The position numbers and the translations under genes were made by a program. A DNA stretch of 64,000 nucleotides from Chanos chanos (taxonomy: Eukaryota > Chordata > Actinopteri > Gonorynchiformes > Chanidae), in assembly GCF_902362185.1 (NCBI RefSeq), contig NC_044496.1, positions 4,581,272-4,645,271 on the forward strand, read 5' to 3'. Position 1 is the first letter of the stretch, and each line of letters begins with the position of its first letter. The notes under the pieces are model-generated. The model was given only the letters and a program-made list of their open reading frames with translations, was not told the origin of the DNA and did no database searches. Positions 1 to 13,215 of the stretch are shown here, piece after piece.

Positions 1-104
1 ACTAAATCCCAACTACATCAGCTGAGATCTGTAGGAGCATTTGTGTGATAGGACTTTGTGTGATAAATAATGTAATGTGCTCTTAGTTCATCTTTCGCTG
101 AAGC

Positions 105-850
105 ATCCTACAGAGGATGCAGGGCCAGAAATGGGCGTAGTTTTGAAACAGCCTATGAAAGATGCAGAGTCAGAAATGGGCGTGGCTCTTAAAAACAGCC
201 TATGGAAGATGCAGAGTCAGGAATGGGCGTGGCTCTTAAAAACAGCCTATGGAAGATGCAGAGTCAGAAATGGGCGTGGCTCTTAAAAACAGCCTATGGA
301 AGATGCAGAGTCAGAAATGGGCGTGGCTCTTAAAAACAGCCTATGGAAGATGCAGAGTCAGAAATGGGCGTGGCTCTTAAAAACAGCCTATGGAAGATGC
401 AGAGTCAGGAATGGGCGTGGCTCTTAAAAACAGCCTATGGAAGATGCAGAGTCAGAAATGGGCGTGGCTCTTAAAAACAGCCTATGGAAGATGCAGAGTC
501 AGGAATGGGCGTGGCTCTTAAAAACAGCCTATGGAAGATGCAGAGTCAGAAATGGGCGTGGCTCTTAAAAACAGCCTATGGAAGATGCAGAGTCAGAAAT
601 GGGCGTGGCTCTTAAAAACAGCCTATGGAAGATGCAGAGTCAGGAATGGGTGTGGCTCTGAAACAGCCTATGGAAGATGCAGGGTCAGGAAAGGAGCGTG
701 GTTCTTAAAAACAGCCTATGGAAGATGCAGAGTCAGGAATGGGTGTGGCTCTGAAACAGCCTATGGAAGATGCAGGGTCAGGAATGGGCGTGGCTCTGAA
801 ACAGCCTATGTAACGTATGAAGTCAGACATGGGAGTGGCACTGCAGCGTA
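105..850. repeat. 47-bp minisatellite, about 15-16 copies
   Basis: Units begin at about 105, 151, 198, 245, 292, 339, 386, 433, 480, 527, 574, 621, 666, 714, 759 and 804. The central units are exactly 47 bp and nearly identical; the last four are 45-48 bp and more diverged, and the first is also diverged. Each unit holds GCCTATGGAAGATGCAGAG followed by a GGGCGTGGCTC-type box. Long open frames cross the array, but 47 is not a multiple of three, so the frame rotates from unit to unit and coding is unlikely. Homogeneous centre and decayed edges fit unequal exchange. Confidence 0.95.
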
Positions 851-920
851 CCTTCCTCAGTATAGAGGCTTACAGAAGATCCTACTATCATCTAAACAGC
901 CCAAACTACAGCAGGGTCCT

Positions 921-960
921 CTGTGTGTGTGTGTGTGTGTGCGTGCGTGTGTGTGTGTGA
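921..960. repeat. (GT)n microsatellite
   Basis: A short GT tract with two GC interruptions, immediately right of the minisatellite. The rest of 851-1465 holds AT-rich unique sequence, a TTAA/TTTA-rich patch near 1015-1045 and a C8-(CA)n patch near 1305-1330. No gene was seen there. Confidence 0.9.
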
Positions 961-1465
961 AATGAAATGAAATGAAAAATGAATCACTGCTACATTAACT
1001 GTGACTACAGCTTAAATTAATTAATTAATTTATTTATTAATTAGAGCGACCAGAACTCCTCGCTCATTTTTATAATATAAACTGCCTCAACTAACAGACT
1101 CTGCGGCTCTTTGTAATGACGTTACAATAACATGGACGTCAAAGTAATATGGTGATATTGCTCTTCTGCGTCTTGAATTGTTTTTTTTTTCTCTGGCTGT
1201 GAAATCATAATGTCTTCACTCAGACTCTTCTCCAGACAAAACAGAGGAGGAGACAGCCTCCTGATAAACCTGAGGTCAAATCATTACCATCAGCATGTCT
1301 GCTCCCCCCCCCCCCCACACACACACACACAAAAAGTTCCCATAGCCTCAGAATGGAAACTGAAAGAATATGTTAGTCTATTCGATGTCAGCCGCTTACG
1401 TTTTCTTCAGCACTGAGACACTGACTGAAGTCAACACCTCATTTTTTATTGTTGTCAAACTATAC

Positions 1466-1564
1466 CTTCACGACTGAGTCCAGGGTAAATGTTCCATGAC
1501 CGTCGAGCACAGCTGTTAGCATCTCAGACACAGAAATGGGTGGCATCTCCTCCAAATCTCTAGG
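1466..1564 (-). other. Candidate internal coding exon, 99 bp, gene not recognised
   Basis: On the minus strand a poly-T tract ending in CAG is followed by 99 open bases (33 codons, phase 0 to 0) and then AAG|GTATAG. The translation begins PRDLEEMPPISVSEML and ends TFTLDSVVK, which reads like a normal protein helix. I do not recognise the family. In the human order the next genes on this side would be RSL24D1 and UNC13C. RSL24D1 does not match, and UNC13C would be expected on the other strand. No partner exon was found with confidence in the next 12 kb. Confidence 0.4.
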
Positions 1565-1644
1565 CTGAAAAAAAAAATGTAAATTTCCTTTCCATTAAGA
1601 ACTAAAATGGCAGGAACGCTCAACTTTTAGCATTCATGTGGCAT

Positions 1645-1837
1645 GAGTGTGTGTGTGTGTGTGTGTGTTTGAGTCTGTGTGTGTGTGTGTGTGTGTCTGT
1701 GTGTGTGTGTGTTTGTCCGTGTGTGTGTGTGTGTCTGTGTGTGTGTGTGTTTGTCCGTGTGTGTGTTTGTCCACGTGTGTGCTTGTGCGTGTGTGTGTCT
1801 GTGTGTGTTTGTGTGTGTGTCTGTGTGTTTGTCCACG

Positions 1838-1883
<46 letters not shown>

Positions 1884-1936
1884 TGTGTGTGTGTGTTTAT
1901 GTGTGTGTGTGTTTGTCCACGTGTGTGTTTGTCCGT

Positions 1937-1978
<42 letters not shown>

Positions 1979-1998
1979 CTGTGTGTGTGTGTGTTTGA

Positions 1999-2035
<37 letters not shown>

Positions 2036-2046
2036 TGTGTGTGTTT

Positions 2047-2081
<35 letters not shown>

Positions 2082-2241
2082 TGTGTGTATGAGTGTGTGT
2101 GTCTGTGTGTGTGTGTGTGTGTGTGTGTCTGTGTGTGTTTGTGTGTGTATGAGTGTGTGTGTCTGTGTGTGTTTGTCCGTGTGTGTGTGTGTGTGTATTT
2201 GTGTGTGTGTGTGTGTGGCTGTGCATGTGTGTGTGCATCTC
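1645..2241. repeat. Long compound (GT)n / (CA)n tract
   Basis: About 600 bp of almost pure TG dinucleotides, broken by TTTG, TCTG, CCGTG and CCACG variants that recur in blocks. Open frames on both strands translate only to Cys-Val or His-Thr repeats and are artefacts of the repeat. Confidence 0.98.
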
Positions 2242-2928
2242 CGGCTGTCACTTTCACGCCTAAAGCATGAAAATCCGCCTTTTGCTCTTCCCATCTCCTC
2301 TCCTGTTTCCAGAGAGAGGGAGAAAGAGAAAGAGGGTATACCCGGGCTGAAAGGAGCCTGCAGCAGGGTGCCTTAATGGAGTTTCATGCATTTCAGTATA
2401 TATGCTCAGCTATACTAATAACACACATGCCACATATATTGGCAGCAGCCACATGTATCAAAAGGAAACAAAAGAAATAACAAAATAAATATTGAAAACA
2501 ACAAAGTATCCCTTTTTTTTCTCTTAAATATTTTACAACAGACTATTTGAAGTCCAGAGGCTAAATCGAGGCGAATGTTGAAATGACAAATTAAAAGCCT
2601 ACAGCTTTGCTTTCTTCTGTCTGACAAAGGGACACCTTTAGCATAGTTACTGCCAAAGAACCCACCCGGATGCTGTTATAGTCGTTCCTCTGTTTGATTC
2701 AAGGGTTGTTGTTTTTTTTTTTCTTTTTTCTTAATATTCCCACAGCTCCCTGTTCATCATTCATTAGTGCAGCTTCAACACTCCGTCAGTGGTATAACCA
2801 TATGATTACATGTAATGTAAAGCTGACAGGGAGCAGAGAGTCTTCTGCAGGTCTGTTCCATCTCTGCACGGTGAATACATATGCCATATCTAGCAAACAT
2901 TCATGGGCAATATCAAAGAAAGGACAGC

Positions 2929-2964
<36 letters not shown>

Positions 2965-5900
2965 CGTGTTTGTGTGTGTGTTCAGCTTGCTGAGTTATAA
3001 AGGCTAGAGCAACCTGAGGCTACTTATTAGCAGTCTGCGCCTGTAGCAGACAGCGTTTGACTAAAAGCTCGTGGATTGATGTGAGTTTTATCTCTCCCCA
3101 TCGCTGGAGATTCCCGGCGTCGGGTCTTTCGACCTGCCCTCTATCAGCCGCTACCTCGTCGCGTAAACATCACATCAGCTTTTTAACCCAGATCTGCCCT
3201 TCTGTTCTCCCCTTTATAACAGCCCTCTGGGTGAATCTGTGATGGGAGCAAAGCTCCTTGACTGTCAGTAAGGCTGTATGTTGATGTGGCACATACATTA
3301 AGAGTGTTCAGCCAGACACGGTGACAGTTTGAGCTCTCTGTGGTCTCACTGTTACTGGGGCTATCTGGTTTTCTATGAACACATGACTGCATGGAGCCAG
3401 CTGAGAGCATTGTCAATGCTCTGTCTCTTTCACTGCATGCAGTGAACCGACGAAGAAGTCAAAACACTCATCAATATTTTAAAATGTAATTTAACACGCA
3501 AAATGCAGACACAAATTTTTGGTGAGATGAGCCATCACTATGTGTCTGAAGTCATTACGGGGGGAGGAGGGGGTGGTGTTAAAAAGTGTATTTTGCGAGA
3601 GGGAGTGGCTCTGTGTGGTTCAGTCAGAATGCATTACTTCTCTGATCAAGAGCGCTGCTCTTTCCAATTGACAGGGAACATACTGCCCTCTTGTGGCCAG
3701 AATACATAAATTGTTCATCATTACAGCCATTTGAAATGATGAAAAAATATCAAATATCTCTACACTGAAGTTTATATCTTATAATTTACATAAGCCATAA
3801 AAAAACTACCATAACATTTAAAAAAGACAAAGTGGGAAAAACACATTTTCTGTGCCGAAGATCACGCTTATATTGTTTTAGCTCTTCCAACACTCAACAC
3901 AGAGAAAAGCCAGCACTGGCTATTTTCAAACAGGAATTCAGTACAGAGGGAGGAGTCTCCACATGTGCAGAGCTGTTGCTCACTGACATGTTTGAGGGCC
4001 TTAAATCCTCGATCTGGACCTTACTGATGCACCTGATGCCTTTGGCCCACAATGAACACAGAGAGAATCTAAGCCAATCTCATCCACGCGACTTGTGAGG
4101 CAGAGACGCAGAGAGGCGTTAGCTATGAGAGCTCCCTGGAGAGTCCTAAATCCATTATCATGCTTCCAGAATCTAATTACGACCCGAGTTTAATGACTGA
4201 GTTAGTGCACACAGAACGTTATTGAACATAAAGGCAAAATATGATTGTTAGAGATTTTGCTTTGTTTTGTTTTGTTTTGTTTTGTTTTTTTCTTTCTTTC
4301 TTTCTTCTATAAGTCATTAGCTAGATGGGGCCAGTTTCAGCATCCTGGATATTTTGTCTTCGCCTTCTGCTGCTGATGTACAAACAATGGTCTTCAACTT
4401 TCATGTTCATGTTTGTTTTCCATTTTTATTGTAGCAGCCTGTCTACCTAAAGTCATGTGCAGTTTACGTACTGAATATTACGTACCAAAACAAAGGATCT
4501 ACTGGATTTGTTTAAAAAGATGTGTGGGGCCGGTGAAAGAGCGTTTAAAGCCAAAAATAACATTTTTCCACAGGCAAACCAAAAAATCCATATGGTACCG
4601 TATTTGACGTGCCATTTATGTACAAACAAAAGATTAAATCGGGTAAATTAAAAAAAAAAAGCGATTCTCTCCACCGCTCACTCCTCTCACAATGCTGTGG
4701 GCGTGTATGTGGATGTGCACGAATCAGTGAAATCCCTAAAAGTCTCTCGGAAAGCGACTCCAATCGCCACTGTGTCCGGAGAGGTCATGGTGCAGTCATT
4801 TCATTCGCCTTAGAGAAGATTAACGTAAATAAGCCCGAGGCAAAAACAAGCCCAGCGGTTTCCAAGTAATTATGGATTGCAGATGGGAGAAGAACGATCG
4901 GCCAGCGTGACACACGCGCGTGTCGTCGTGTTTTTAGACCACGATGTTCAGTGACCACAGGAGCTGGGTCTAATGTGCCTCACCGCGAGGAACGCTGGCC
5001 AGGCTTAACGCTGTCTCTGCTGAGCTAACAGGGCCAGAAACATCGAGACATACCCCGTCTTTAATCAGCTCCTGCCGACTACTCCGTTTCCGACGACAAC
5101 GGTCAGCGACTGATACCGTCACCCTGTTCCTATCATTATTCTTTCGTCCGATTTGTCCTTGCTTACACTCAGATTACACTTAGACGAACTCATCACTCTG
5201 ACACGGACGTTGGATGTTTTTTAAGGACACATGGGTGTTAAATTAGCAACGACATGTGCAGAAAACATCAACTAGGCGGACTTAACGGGTCAGGACTAAT
5301 GATCAGTGTGTCCACAGAAAATTCCAGCAGTCCTACGCGCCCACACACAAGATCAGTGAGAGTTTGGGCCGACACATAAAGTCAATCCAACATGCGATGA
5401 AAGAGACAGACTTCACAGACACTACACCTCGTTAATCTCACAAGCTAACGAGGTCCACAATCGCTACCGCTGATAAGAGACTGGCAGCACCGCTGCACTC
5501 CAGATCGGCTCCCCAGTGGCACAGCAGTGGGGAAAAAAAAAAAAGTCCCCTCGTTTCGTCCCTGCGAAGTGTAGACAGATGTAGGCCGCAGTAGCTCATG
5601 TCCCTATCGAGGCCGCTGCTGGCCAACCTTCATCTCTTGGGAGATCCTGTCTTTTTCTCGCTTCTCACAGCGGGGTAGTGCAGACAGCTCAGACTAAACT
5701 GCAGGAGAATTACCCGGATAACAACTCAGCTCTCGCACTGAGACACAAGCGTTGTCATCTCACCTACTGTTCTATTGTACTCGACACAACTGTCTGTATA
5801 GCATGCTAATTACCACTCCACTAAACACTGACTCATTTCAGGCACGTTTCAGTCAGGCCTGAATTTAAGTGGGAAATTCTAATTCCTTTGACAATGTCCA

Positions 5901-8093
5901 GATGAAAAGGCCATCCTCCTCTGCCGGACACCACATTGTGCAAATATTTACTTGCCTAAAATGAGATCTGCGAATGAAAAATTCTGATTCAAAAACCAAG
6001 ATTCAGTACAAATGTGCACAGATGGAATGTCAAAAGCGTGAAAAATGAAGAAAGAGTATGTACACACACAAAGCAAAGACTCCTTCCATGTGTATACTAT
6101 CTGTGATATCAGGAAGTAAAGCACTTGTATGTGAAAATCTTATCGGTGAGATTGCCGGGGGGTTACAACAGGCTGTCTACAGCAGGACTAAGATGGTCAA
6201 AAGTTTCCACATAAATGTTGCTGTTTCTCTGTGAAGCTCTGTGAGGCAAATATGGTTACTACAGCCATAACAGCAACGCCAAAGGCACCAAAGACATAAC
6301 CAGTGATGGAAACACCGGCTCCAGTTCTATCAAAAAACGACCGTCTGCGAAGTTTAAAAACTATCAAAATCAGTTTCGACCAAACTAAACTCAAGGCCTG
6401 AGCTGACACCGGTGCTTCATTCGTTTATTTATTTAACTTTTCTTTTTTTTTTTTTTTTTCTCAGTACATCCCTTGAGCTGCTTCACAAGAGTATATAAAA
6501 TACTGAGGTCCTAAACAGCTACTCTAAAGTGTGTGCACTTGCTTTCACTGTGACTGCTGATGAAACACCCTGATATCCCATGACTGATGTACCAGTGGTC
6601 TAACCTCAGCCACGCACGAGACAAAAGAGCACTAATTATTTATCAGTAGCAAAGACTAATGTAATGAGTGAAAGTTAATTGAATCTCTCAAGTATGAAAG
6701 GATGTGAGGGAAATGGCACATTGTCTAAAAGGCCGAGACAAAACGAATCGTGAGAAACGTAGTCTGCATTTCAGTTTCTAGTCTGTCAAAAGGAATTAAG
6801 TAGACACACAGTCATATAACGTTCATGGCTGTCTGTTTGGAATTCATCGGTATCAAAGCCAAGCAGAGACAAACCAAGACACACACGGCATCAATACAAG
6901 TGAGCAGAGAACAATAAAGATATTTACTCCTTCCTACACCTTACCAAGACGGTTTGCAGCTGTATCTCAGGAAATATAATGGGTTAATGAGGAAACATCG
7001 TCAGTTCAGAACCAGACGAAACAGTAAAACTGAAAAGGAAGTTGCATGCAACAGGAGAGTTATCAGCCCTAGTCTTCTGCAGTATTCAGACTGTGACGGT
7101 CGGATACTGGTTTCAGCTGCAAATCTAGCTGTGCAAAATCAAGTTTTTCCACACACTAATTCTGAAAATTCATACAAAACAATCATGGTTTCTGAGCCGG
7201 GCATGCTTCCTAAATTTAATAAATTGTTCTTTACTGTTTTTGCAAAATTAAATTGAGAAAAATGTAATCATTATGAAATTCTCAAAAGAGGGTTTCTTTC
7301 CATCTTCAATATGGTAGCCAGCCGTTGGGTACATCAAAACACACCATAACCCATTTCAGTTTGAATTCTCATCGCTCGCAGACCTGATGCTCCCAGTGCA
7401 GACAGTGCCTCCTCCCGACAACCCTGACTAATGCTAATCTAAAAGCGATAATCCCAAAGAGACCTTGCACTGCGGATTACACTTTACAGGGCTACAAAAG
7501 GCTCACTTATCACAAATGCTCAAAGGAGCAGTCCCCTCGTCAGTGCAGGAGTGACTTAGACCACTTATTGTCAAACTGATGCGCAACCGTGAATGGGGTA
7601 AACAAGCGAAGACGCCTCATGAGACAAAACTGCATTGTGTTGATACATCGTTTCTAAGTGGAACTCGCAAAGGTCATTTTAAATCTCAGATTCCCATTTT
7701 TCATTATTCATGTATTTTAGCCATGGTACTTGAGGCTTTTTTCTCTCTCCAGAAAGTATGGCCGTAGGACAAGACAGTGTTAGCAAACGGTGTTACTGAG
7801 GATATGTTTTTATTTTTATTCTAATGGTTGCTGCGCTTCTCTGTGGGTTAGACTGAACTCATTTCAGGTGAGTTTGCTGGTCTTTGACAACAATGGGCAG
7901 ATCCATTATAGCACCATGGGAGAGATAAATGCCTTTGTATGTATGGCAATTACAATTACATCACCATATGGAAAACGTAAATTTGTACACCATTACCTGA
8001 CAAATCACCCGCTTCAAGACGAAGATCAATATGTCAGATTGGAGGCAGCAGGGAAAATTACATTTCTAATTGAACCTATTATTCCTTTGAAAT

Positions 8094-8129
<36 letters not shown>

Positions 8130-11100
8130 AAACACATACCACCAGTTTCATCAAATTCTCACTGATTATATTCTCCCTGTTAGTTTCAACTGGTCTTCCC
8201 ATAAATCTAACACTCACGTACTTCATACTGCTCACTGCCAAATACTGCAGCCTCCAAACTTAATTCCTGCTGTCAGTGCACACCCTACCTGGACAGTACC
8301 TTGTACACAGAGGTTTGGATCGGTGTTCTTCTAATAGGAGAGGCATCGAGTGTGCGGCAATCTGATCATTCCCATACTTCTCATTCCACTGTGATAAGCC
8401 TTCACACCACCTCTGCATCCTCAAATAGGCGTAAAAACTTTCTAAGGCTGTGTCTTTGAAAAGCTAAAACCGTCAGAGTCTCCTTCTCTAATTCGCATCA
8501 GAGAGAGACAGAGCCGCGTCTTGGGACTGGTCGTATTGACTTTTTTTCAGGGATGCAATTTTCCCTTCTAAAACACACTGCTTAAATCATGATTGGATCG
8601 AGGAGATGAAATTATGCCCCCCCCCACCCCCCCACCCCCCAAGCCAGAGGCAGAATCTCCTGCAGAGAGATACTTGAGCAAGGTAACTAATGCCACTTTG
8701 ACTCGCAGACCAAACCGAATAGCAGGGGTGAAAATGGCAGCTGTTTAGCATTTCAAGGCTGCCCCCCTCTGTAGCCTCATTCGAAGAGCAAGACAGAACT
8801 TAAATGTAACCTGCCTAAGAGCAGAGTAGCGTACTGAACCTTATCTGTGTCAATTCCTGCATCTGGCTTCCTGATGGAAACTACCTTTTTTTTTTTTATA
8901 TATATATATATAGAGGTCTGCTCATCTCAAGCCTCAGTGGCATCAAATATACGACTAATCCACCTCTGAAAGATTCTGTTTAATGCCTTTGGTTTACCCT
9001 CAACATCAACTTGGCACCATCTCACCTCACTGCGCAGACATCCCATCAAAACCTATTCGAATGATTCATCAGTATAGACACGGATTGAGCTCACGGGAGT
9101 CTGCGATGTCCATTGCAGATCAGCCGCATGAAATTAACTGGGAGATCACAGCTGCGTGTGAAAGTGATGACCGATGAGCAAACTGCAATCATAACACACA
9201 AATACCAGCTGCAGTCCTAGTGTAAATGCACGCACAAAAACAAAGGTTTATCTGTTCGTCGTAAGCTGTTTTGACACAGGCCCCTTGTACGTGTTTACTT
9301 CTGTTTGTGACTAAAGTAACATTGAATTATGTGTTTTGTCTTTCTCTGCGTTTATCTTCTCTGGATCACTGGGCTGCATGGAAACATAATAGAAGTTTTT
9401 GAAAATAGAGGAGATAAGCTAGACAAGAAAAAAAAAAATAGCAAAATATTCCTCCTTAAGACACATTCTTTTAGCACAGTGCACAAAAACAAAAAAAAAA
9501 AAATTCGTATGTTGGGACTACTGCTGAAAATGGTATGGAGGTTTATCTCGTGGTTGTGTAATAAATGTTTTGGCAGAGAGGCGTTCATTTCATTACTGTT
9601 TTAAATGGGTAGTAGAAAGAAAAATGTGCATGTTTTTCAAACCACTCCTGAGCGTCTGTGTAACTAAAACAACAAAACACCGTTGAAACATATTTTATTC
9701 ATGAAGGTTTGTCAAAGAAATGAATATTCAGACACTAAATGTTTACTTTGTCTCCACACTGCTCTGGTGTATTGGACAGCAGGTGCCTGCTTATTAATTG
9801 ATCTCAGTGGATCTGTGGATGGTATTACAATCTAAAACTCCTTACGGTGGCTCCGTTCAAACTACTTCTGGAAACCTGAAGAAAACTGGGTGACAGACCA
9901 AGAAATATGATATCTCTACTCACGGTGCTGCAGCATGTAATTTTGTTTGTTTTTAATTTTCACTTTTTTCTCCTGAAATATCCCTTGAAATATTTCTCCC
10001 CCTTTCAAATATTTCTCTTAAACTTCCTCTCATGTCTATTTTTTTGTTTTACTACTGTGAATTATATTTGCTTCTGTGTTTGACATTCAGTTTTTAAGTA
10101 AGACAAAGACTGATTGATTTTCATATCCGGTGAAGAACTGTTATTGAATAGTCCATTTGTCCAATAGTCCGTATGTCCGTTTTCATACCCTTGGCTAGCT
10201 TTTACTGCCATGCCCAAAGTGTTTCTCATTTGCACCACCTGCTGGTCAGATGGGGTCATAACTACACATGTGATTTTCATAAAGCTGTGTATGCAGGTGG
10301 GATATTTTAGCAGCCAAACATGTGACAGCAGTTAAACAAAGGAGGTTTGACTTTTTTTTTTTTTTTCCCCACAAATCATATTTCCACAAATTTGTTCATT
10401 TGCACCTACCCTCTCACTTGAATGTTTTTTTTTTGTTTTTTTTTTAGTACAGGCCATTAAACAGCTGTCTGTAAAATATCAGTCTAAAGAGGCAATTCAC
10501 CACTAGGAGACACCAAAGACAGATCCCCTCTGTATTTCTTTAATCCAGTGGATTCATGCTGCACATGCAATGTCAAACCTTGCCTTTCACCTCGGGATAA
10601 TAAATTTACATTGACACCTACAGCTTTCCATGCAAGAATTCATTAATCTTTTATAAACGTACATCAATAGCAGTACGGTCAGGAAGGCCACAGGAGGGGA
10701 AGTCTGACAGACAGTGTGTTTATGAGGACTGAGTATACTACTCAATGACACAACAGCATAAATTAGGTGCCTGTGTTTGACAGTGACATCCCCCACCCCG
10801 CGGCTTTCGGAACAGATGAAAGGGTGGCACAACCTCATTGTGCAGGCAGGAAGGGGGGGGGGGGTTTGGGTGGGAATCAGGGCGGGGGGGTGTGTATCAT
10901 GTCAGTTCGTGAAGAGTTAAGACAGCGCGAAGGTATGCTCACCTGCTACGTTTAGGGTTGATGTGAGAAGAGTGGTCTTCTTCACTTCACTGATCATCTC
11001 TTCCCTCACCTACTGTTCGGCCCCATCACTCAGCCTTTTACTAATGCAGGGGATGAGGGGCAGAACAGCAGTGATCAGAGAGAGAGAGAGCGAGAGAGAG

Positions 11101-12040
11101 AGAGAGAGAGAGAAGAGAAACAGACAGCTGTGTGCATTTAGTTTCCGCGCCTCAGAAAGATCGCATGAGGGAAGAAGTTCCTCATGGGAGAAATGACCTC
11201 ATATCCATCTGTTTAAAGGCTTGCATTTACACTCAAGGACAACTGTTCTTAATCAGACACTTTGACGATGTTGCAAAGGAACGCTATCACCTGGCAATGC
11301 CGAAACAGGATGCATTACCAAAGCTGTCTCCATTCAGCACAAAGCACCTCTTTTCTGATTTTATTACATAAAAAAGAGAAAGAACATTACATTTACTGTG
11401 TCTAATGCTTGTAATTGCACAGCAAATCAAATGAGTGCATCTTGTAGTCTGTAGTAGAGTCCTGAGCCTAACACTCAGTTAATCCAAATCTTAGTGCCTA
11501 TGTTAGCACAGTCTTATTCACCTGCAGACCTTAACCTGTTCCTCTTGTCTCTTCATTTTCTTCCTTTTTTATTATTATTTGGTGAGAAGATGGTGTTGTG
11601 GGGTAAACAACTAATGCTGACCTAAAATCATGTTGCTATGAATAATTTATCTATTCAGTGCACACTTTACTATATTGTGTGTCAATCTGTGATAGTAGCG
11701 GTTACCCATAACAGACAATTGATTGACACCTGGCTTTGAATTACAGCGTGTCGAATCTACTTTTCACGATTTGAAAAAAAAAAAAAAAAAAACTTTGACA
11801 GTAGTTATCAAGTGTTACTCAGTAGAGTAAACTTGGAATGCTTCTTTACATTGATACTAGAGCAATAAAGCAAGATATTGTATGATCTCAGTGTTTGCAC
11901 TCACTGTACAGTTCCACAACAATAGCATAAATAAAACCATCTTACATTTGTCACATTTAGAAATTACTAGAATCATTCTTTTACCCATACGCATGTCAGA
12001 CTCAGAGGAATAATTAAAATGAAAAAAAAAAAAATCTAGA
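2242..12040. other. Gene-poor stretch, no supported gene
   Basis: No gene could be supported here on either strand. It holds many simple repeats: (GA)n at 2932-2962, (TTTTG)n at 4262-4287, (CA)n with a CGCGCG core at 8096-8132, C-rich 8619-8641, (TA)n near 8898-8912, poly-G near 10850-10863 and (GA)n at 11079-11114. Stretches such as 5800-6000 and 7380-7560 are less repetitive and could be conserved non-coding DNA, but that cannot be judged without an alignment. Confidence 0.6.
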
Positions 12041-12780
12041 ATACCGTGCTCGGGGGGGGCGGATCTGCAGTATTGCCGTCGTCACCGCAAAGGCATAACG
12101 TATGCTGCAACGGTGCATTCAGAGCTGCAATAACTCAGGCGATTTCCGGGAGAGGGGCTCATAATATGCAGTTTTGACAACTTTGCACTGAGTAACGTAC
12201 CGAAATTAAGTAGTCCGTGATTGAAACGTTGATGCACACGCGGGTCCATGACCTTAAGTGCTTTCGAGGACCTTTAAATTTGTGTTTTAGGGAAAGGGTA
12301 GACGTCATAACTGTCTGGTCAATGTAAAAGTGGTCAGCTGCGTTTCTTTGTATAATGTAGAGTTTAAGTGAATTACCTCAGAAAAAAAAACAATTTTATC
12401 GATTACGGGTTGACTACTTAAAAAAACTGCGTGCTGATTCAGGAAATAGGACTACGAGCACCTGAAGCATCAGTGAATCACTGTTTCTCAAATCAGCTAC
12501 GGCACTTGAGCGATTCAGCATTGAGGTTAACGTGGGAGGAAGAGATCTTTTCGCAATTGCCATTTGAGAATCTCAAAGCTTTTCAATAGACTGCGTAGTT
12601 TGTCCCTTTACTCATCTTTGCATGTTTAAAGATTGAAACCAGTTTCTGTACTATTCAGATAGGAGACTCAACGTTCAGGATTGTCTACATTTGGAAAGTG
12701 AGAACATTCATAATTTGTGGAAAAGGGAACGTGTTTGCAATCACACGACTAAAATCTTCTGCATCAACGGTGTTTAGTTT

Positions 12781-13215
12781 ATGGTCATTTCACTTTCACC
12801 ATGCCACAACCCGCGCTCCAAAACACAAGGCAAGAGGCACTTTTACTTTTTGACAAATATACAACCTGTTGACCATGCAGAGGTTTTGAAGCTTGAGGTG
12901 ATCGATCCATGTGATCAGAATAAGTTTAACACTGATCAGACATCATTTTTCTCAACTGCGCTTCAACAGTTAAGGTCATGTTTTGGGTGGGCAACTAAAG
13001 TTGAACCGTGTGAAAAAGGGCAGCTACCAGGAATTTACATGTGGTTAGACCACCCTCTTAGCTGCCTCAAACGTTTTTTTTTTCAGACAAGAGGCGGAAG
13101 GATATCTCGTCCTTGTAGGCCACCAGCGTCAAGAAAGAAGCACAAAACACAAAGTAACGTGAAATATCTGACCATGTATCCAGCACACAACCGTAAAAAA
13201 GACACATACTTGTGA
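12781..13215 (+). other. Unassigned 144-codon open frame with adjacent poly(A) signal
   Basis: This is the longest non-repetitive open frame in the left 14 kb that no recognised gene explains. It starts with ATG at 12781 and stops with TGA at 13213-13215; AATAAA follows at 13225-13230. The protein is mixed in composition, with a middle containing FLTNIQPVDHAEVLKLEVID and a basic Arg/Lys-rich tail, and has no signal peptide or clear membrane helix. I recognise no family. A possible splice acceptor (GGTGTTTAG) ends just before the ATG, so it may be a terminal exon. The same frame continues upstream to about 12360 in protein-like sequence but is interrupted, which would also fit a decayed gene. 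It is convergent with rab27a. Confidence 0.4.

Noticed and set aside
77-965. Open frames through the 47-bp minisatellite
   Set aside because: Unit length is not a multiple of three and frames rotate; no start context or splice support.
1620-2376. Several long open frames on both strands across the GT/CA tract
   Set aside because: They encode only Cys-Val or His-Thr repeats; the dinucleotide repeat lacks stop codons.
7790-8263. 157-codon plus-strand frame
   Set aside because: It runs into the CA repeat, has uneven composition and a donor-like CAG|GTGAGT in its middle; no family recognised.
8289-8330. Possible 42-bp minus-strand mini-exon
   Set aside because: Acceptor and donor are acceptable, but 14 codons with no known protein and no partner exon are too weak.
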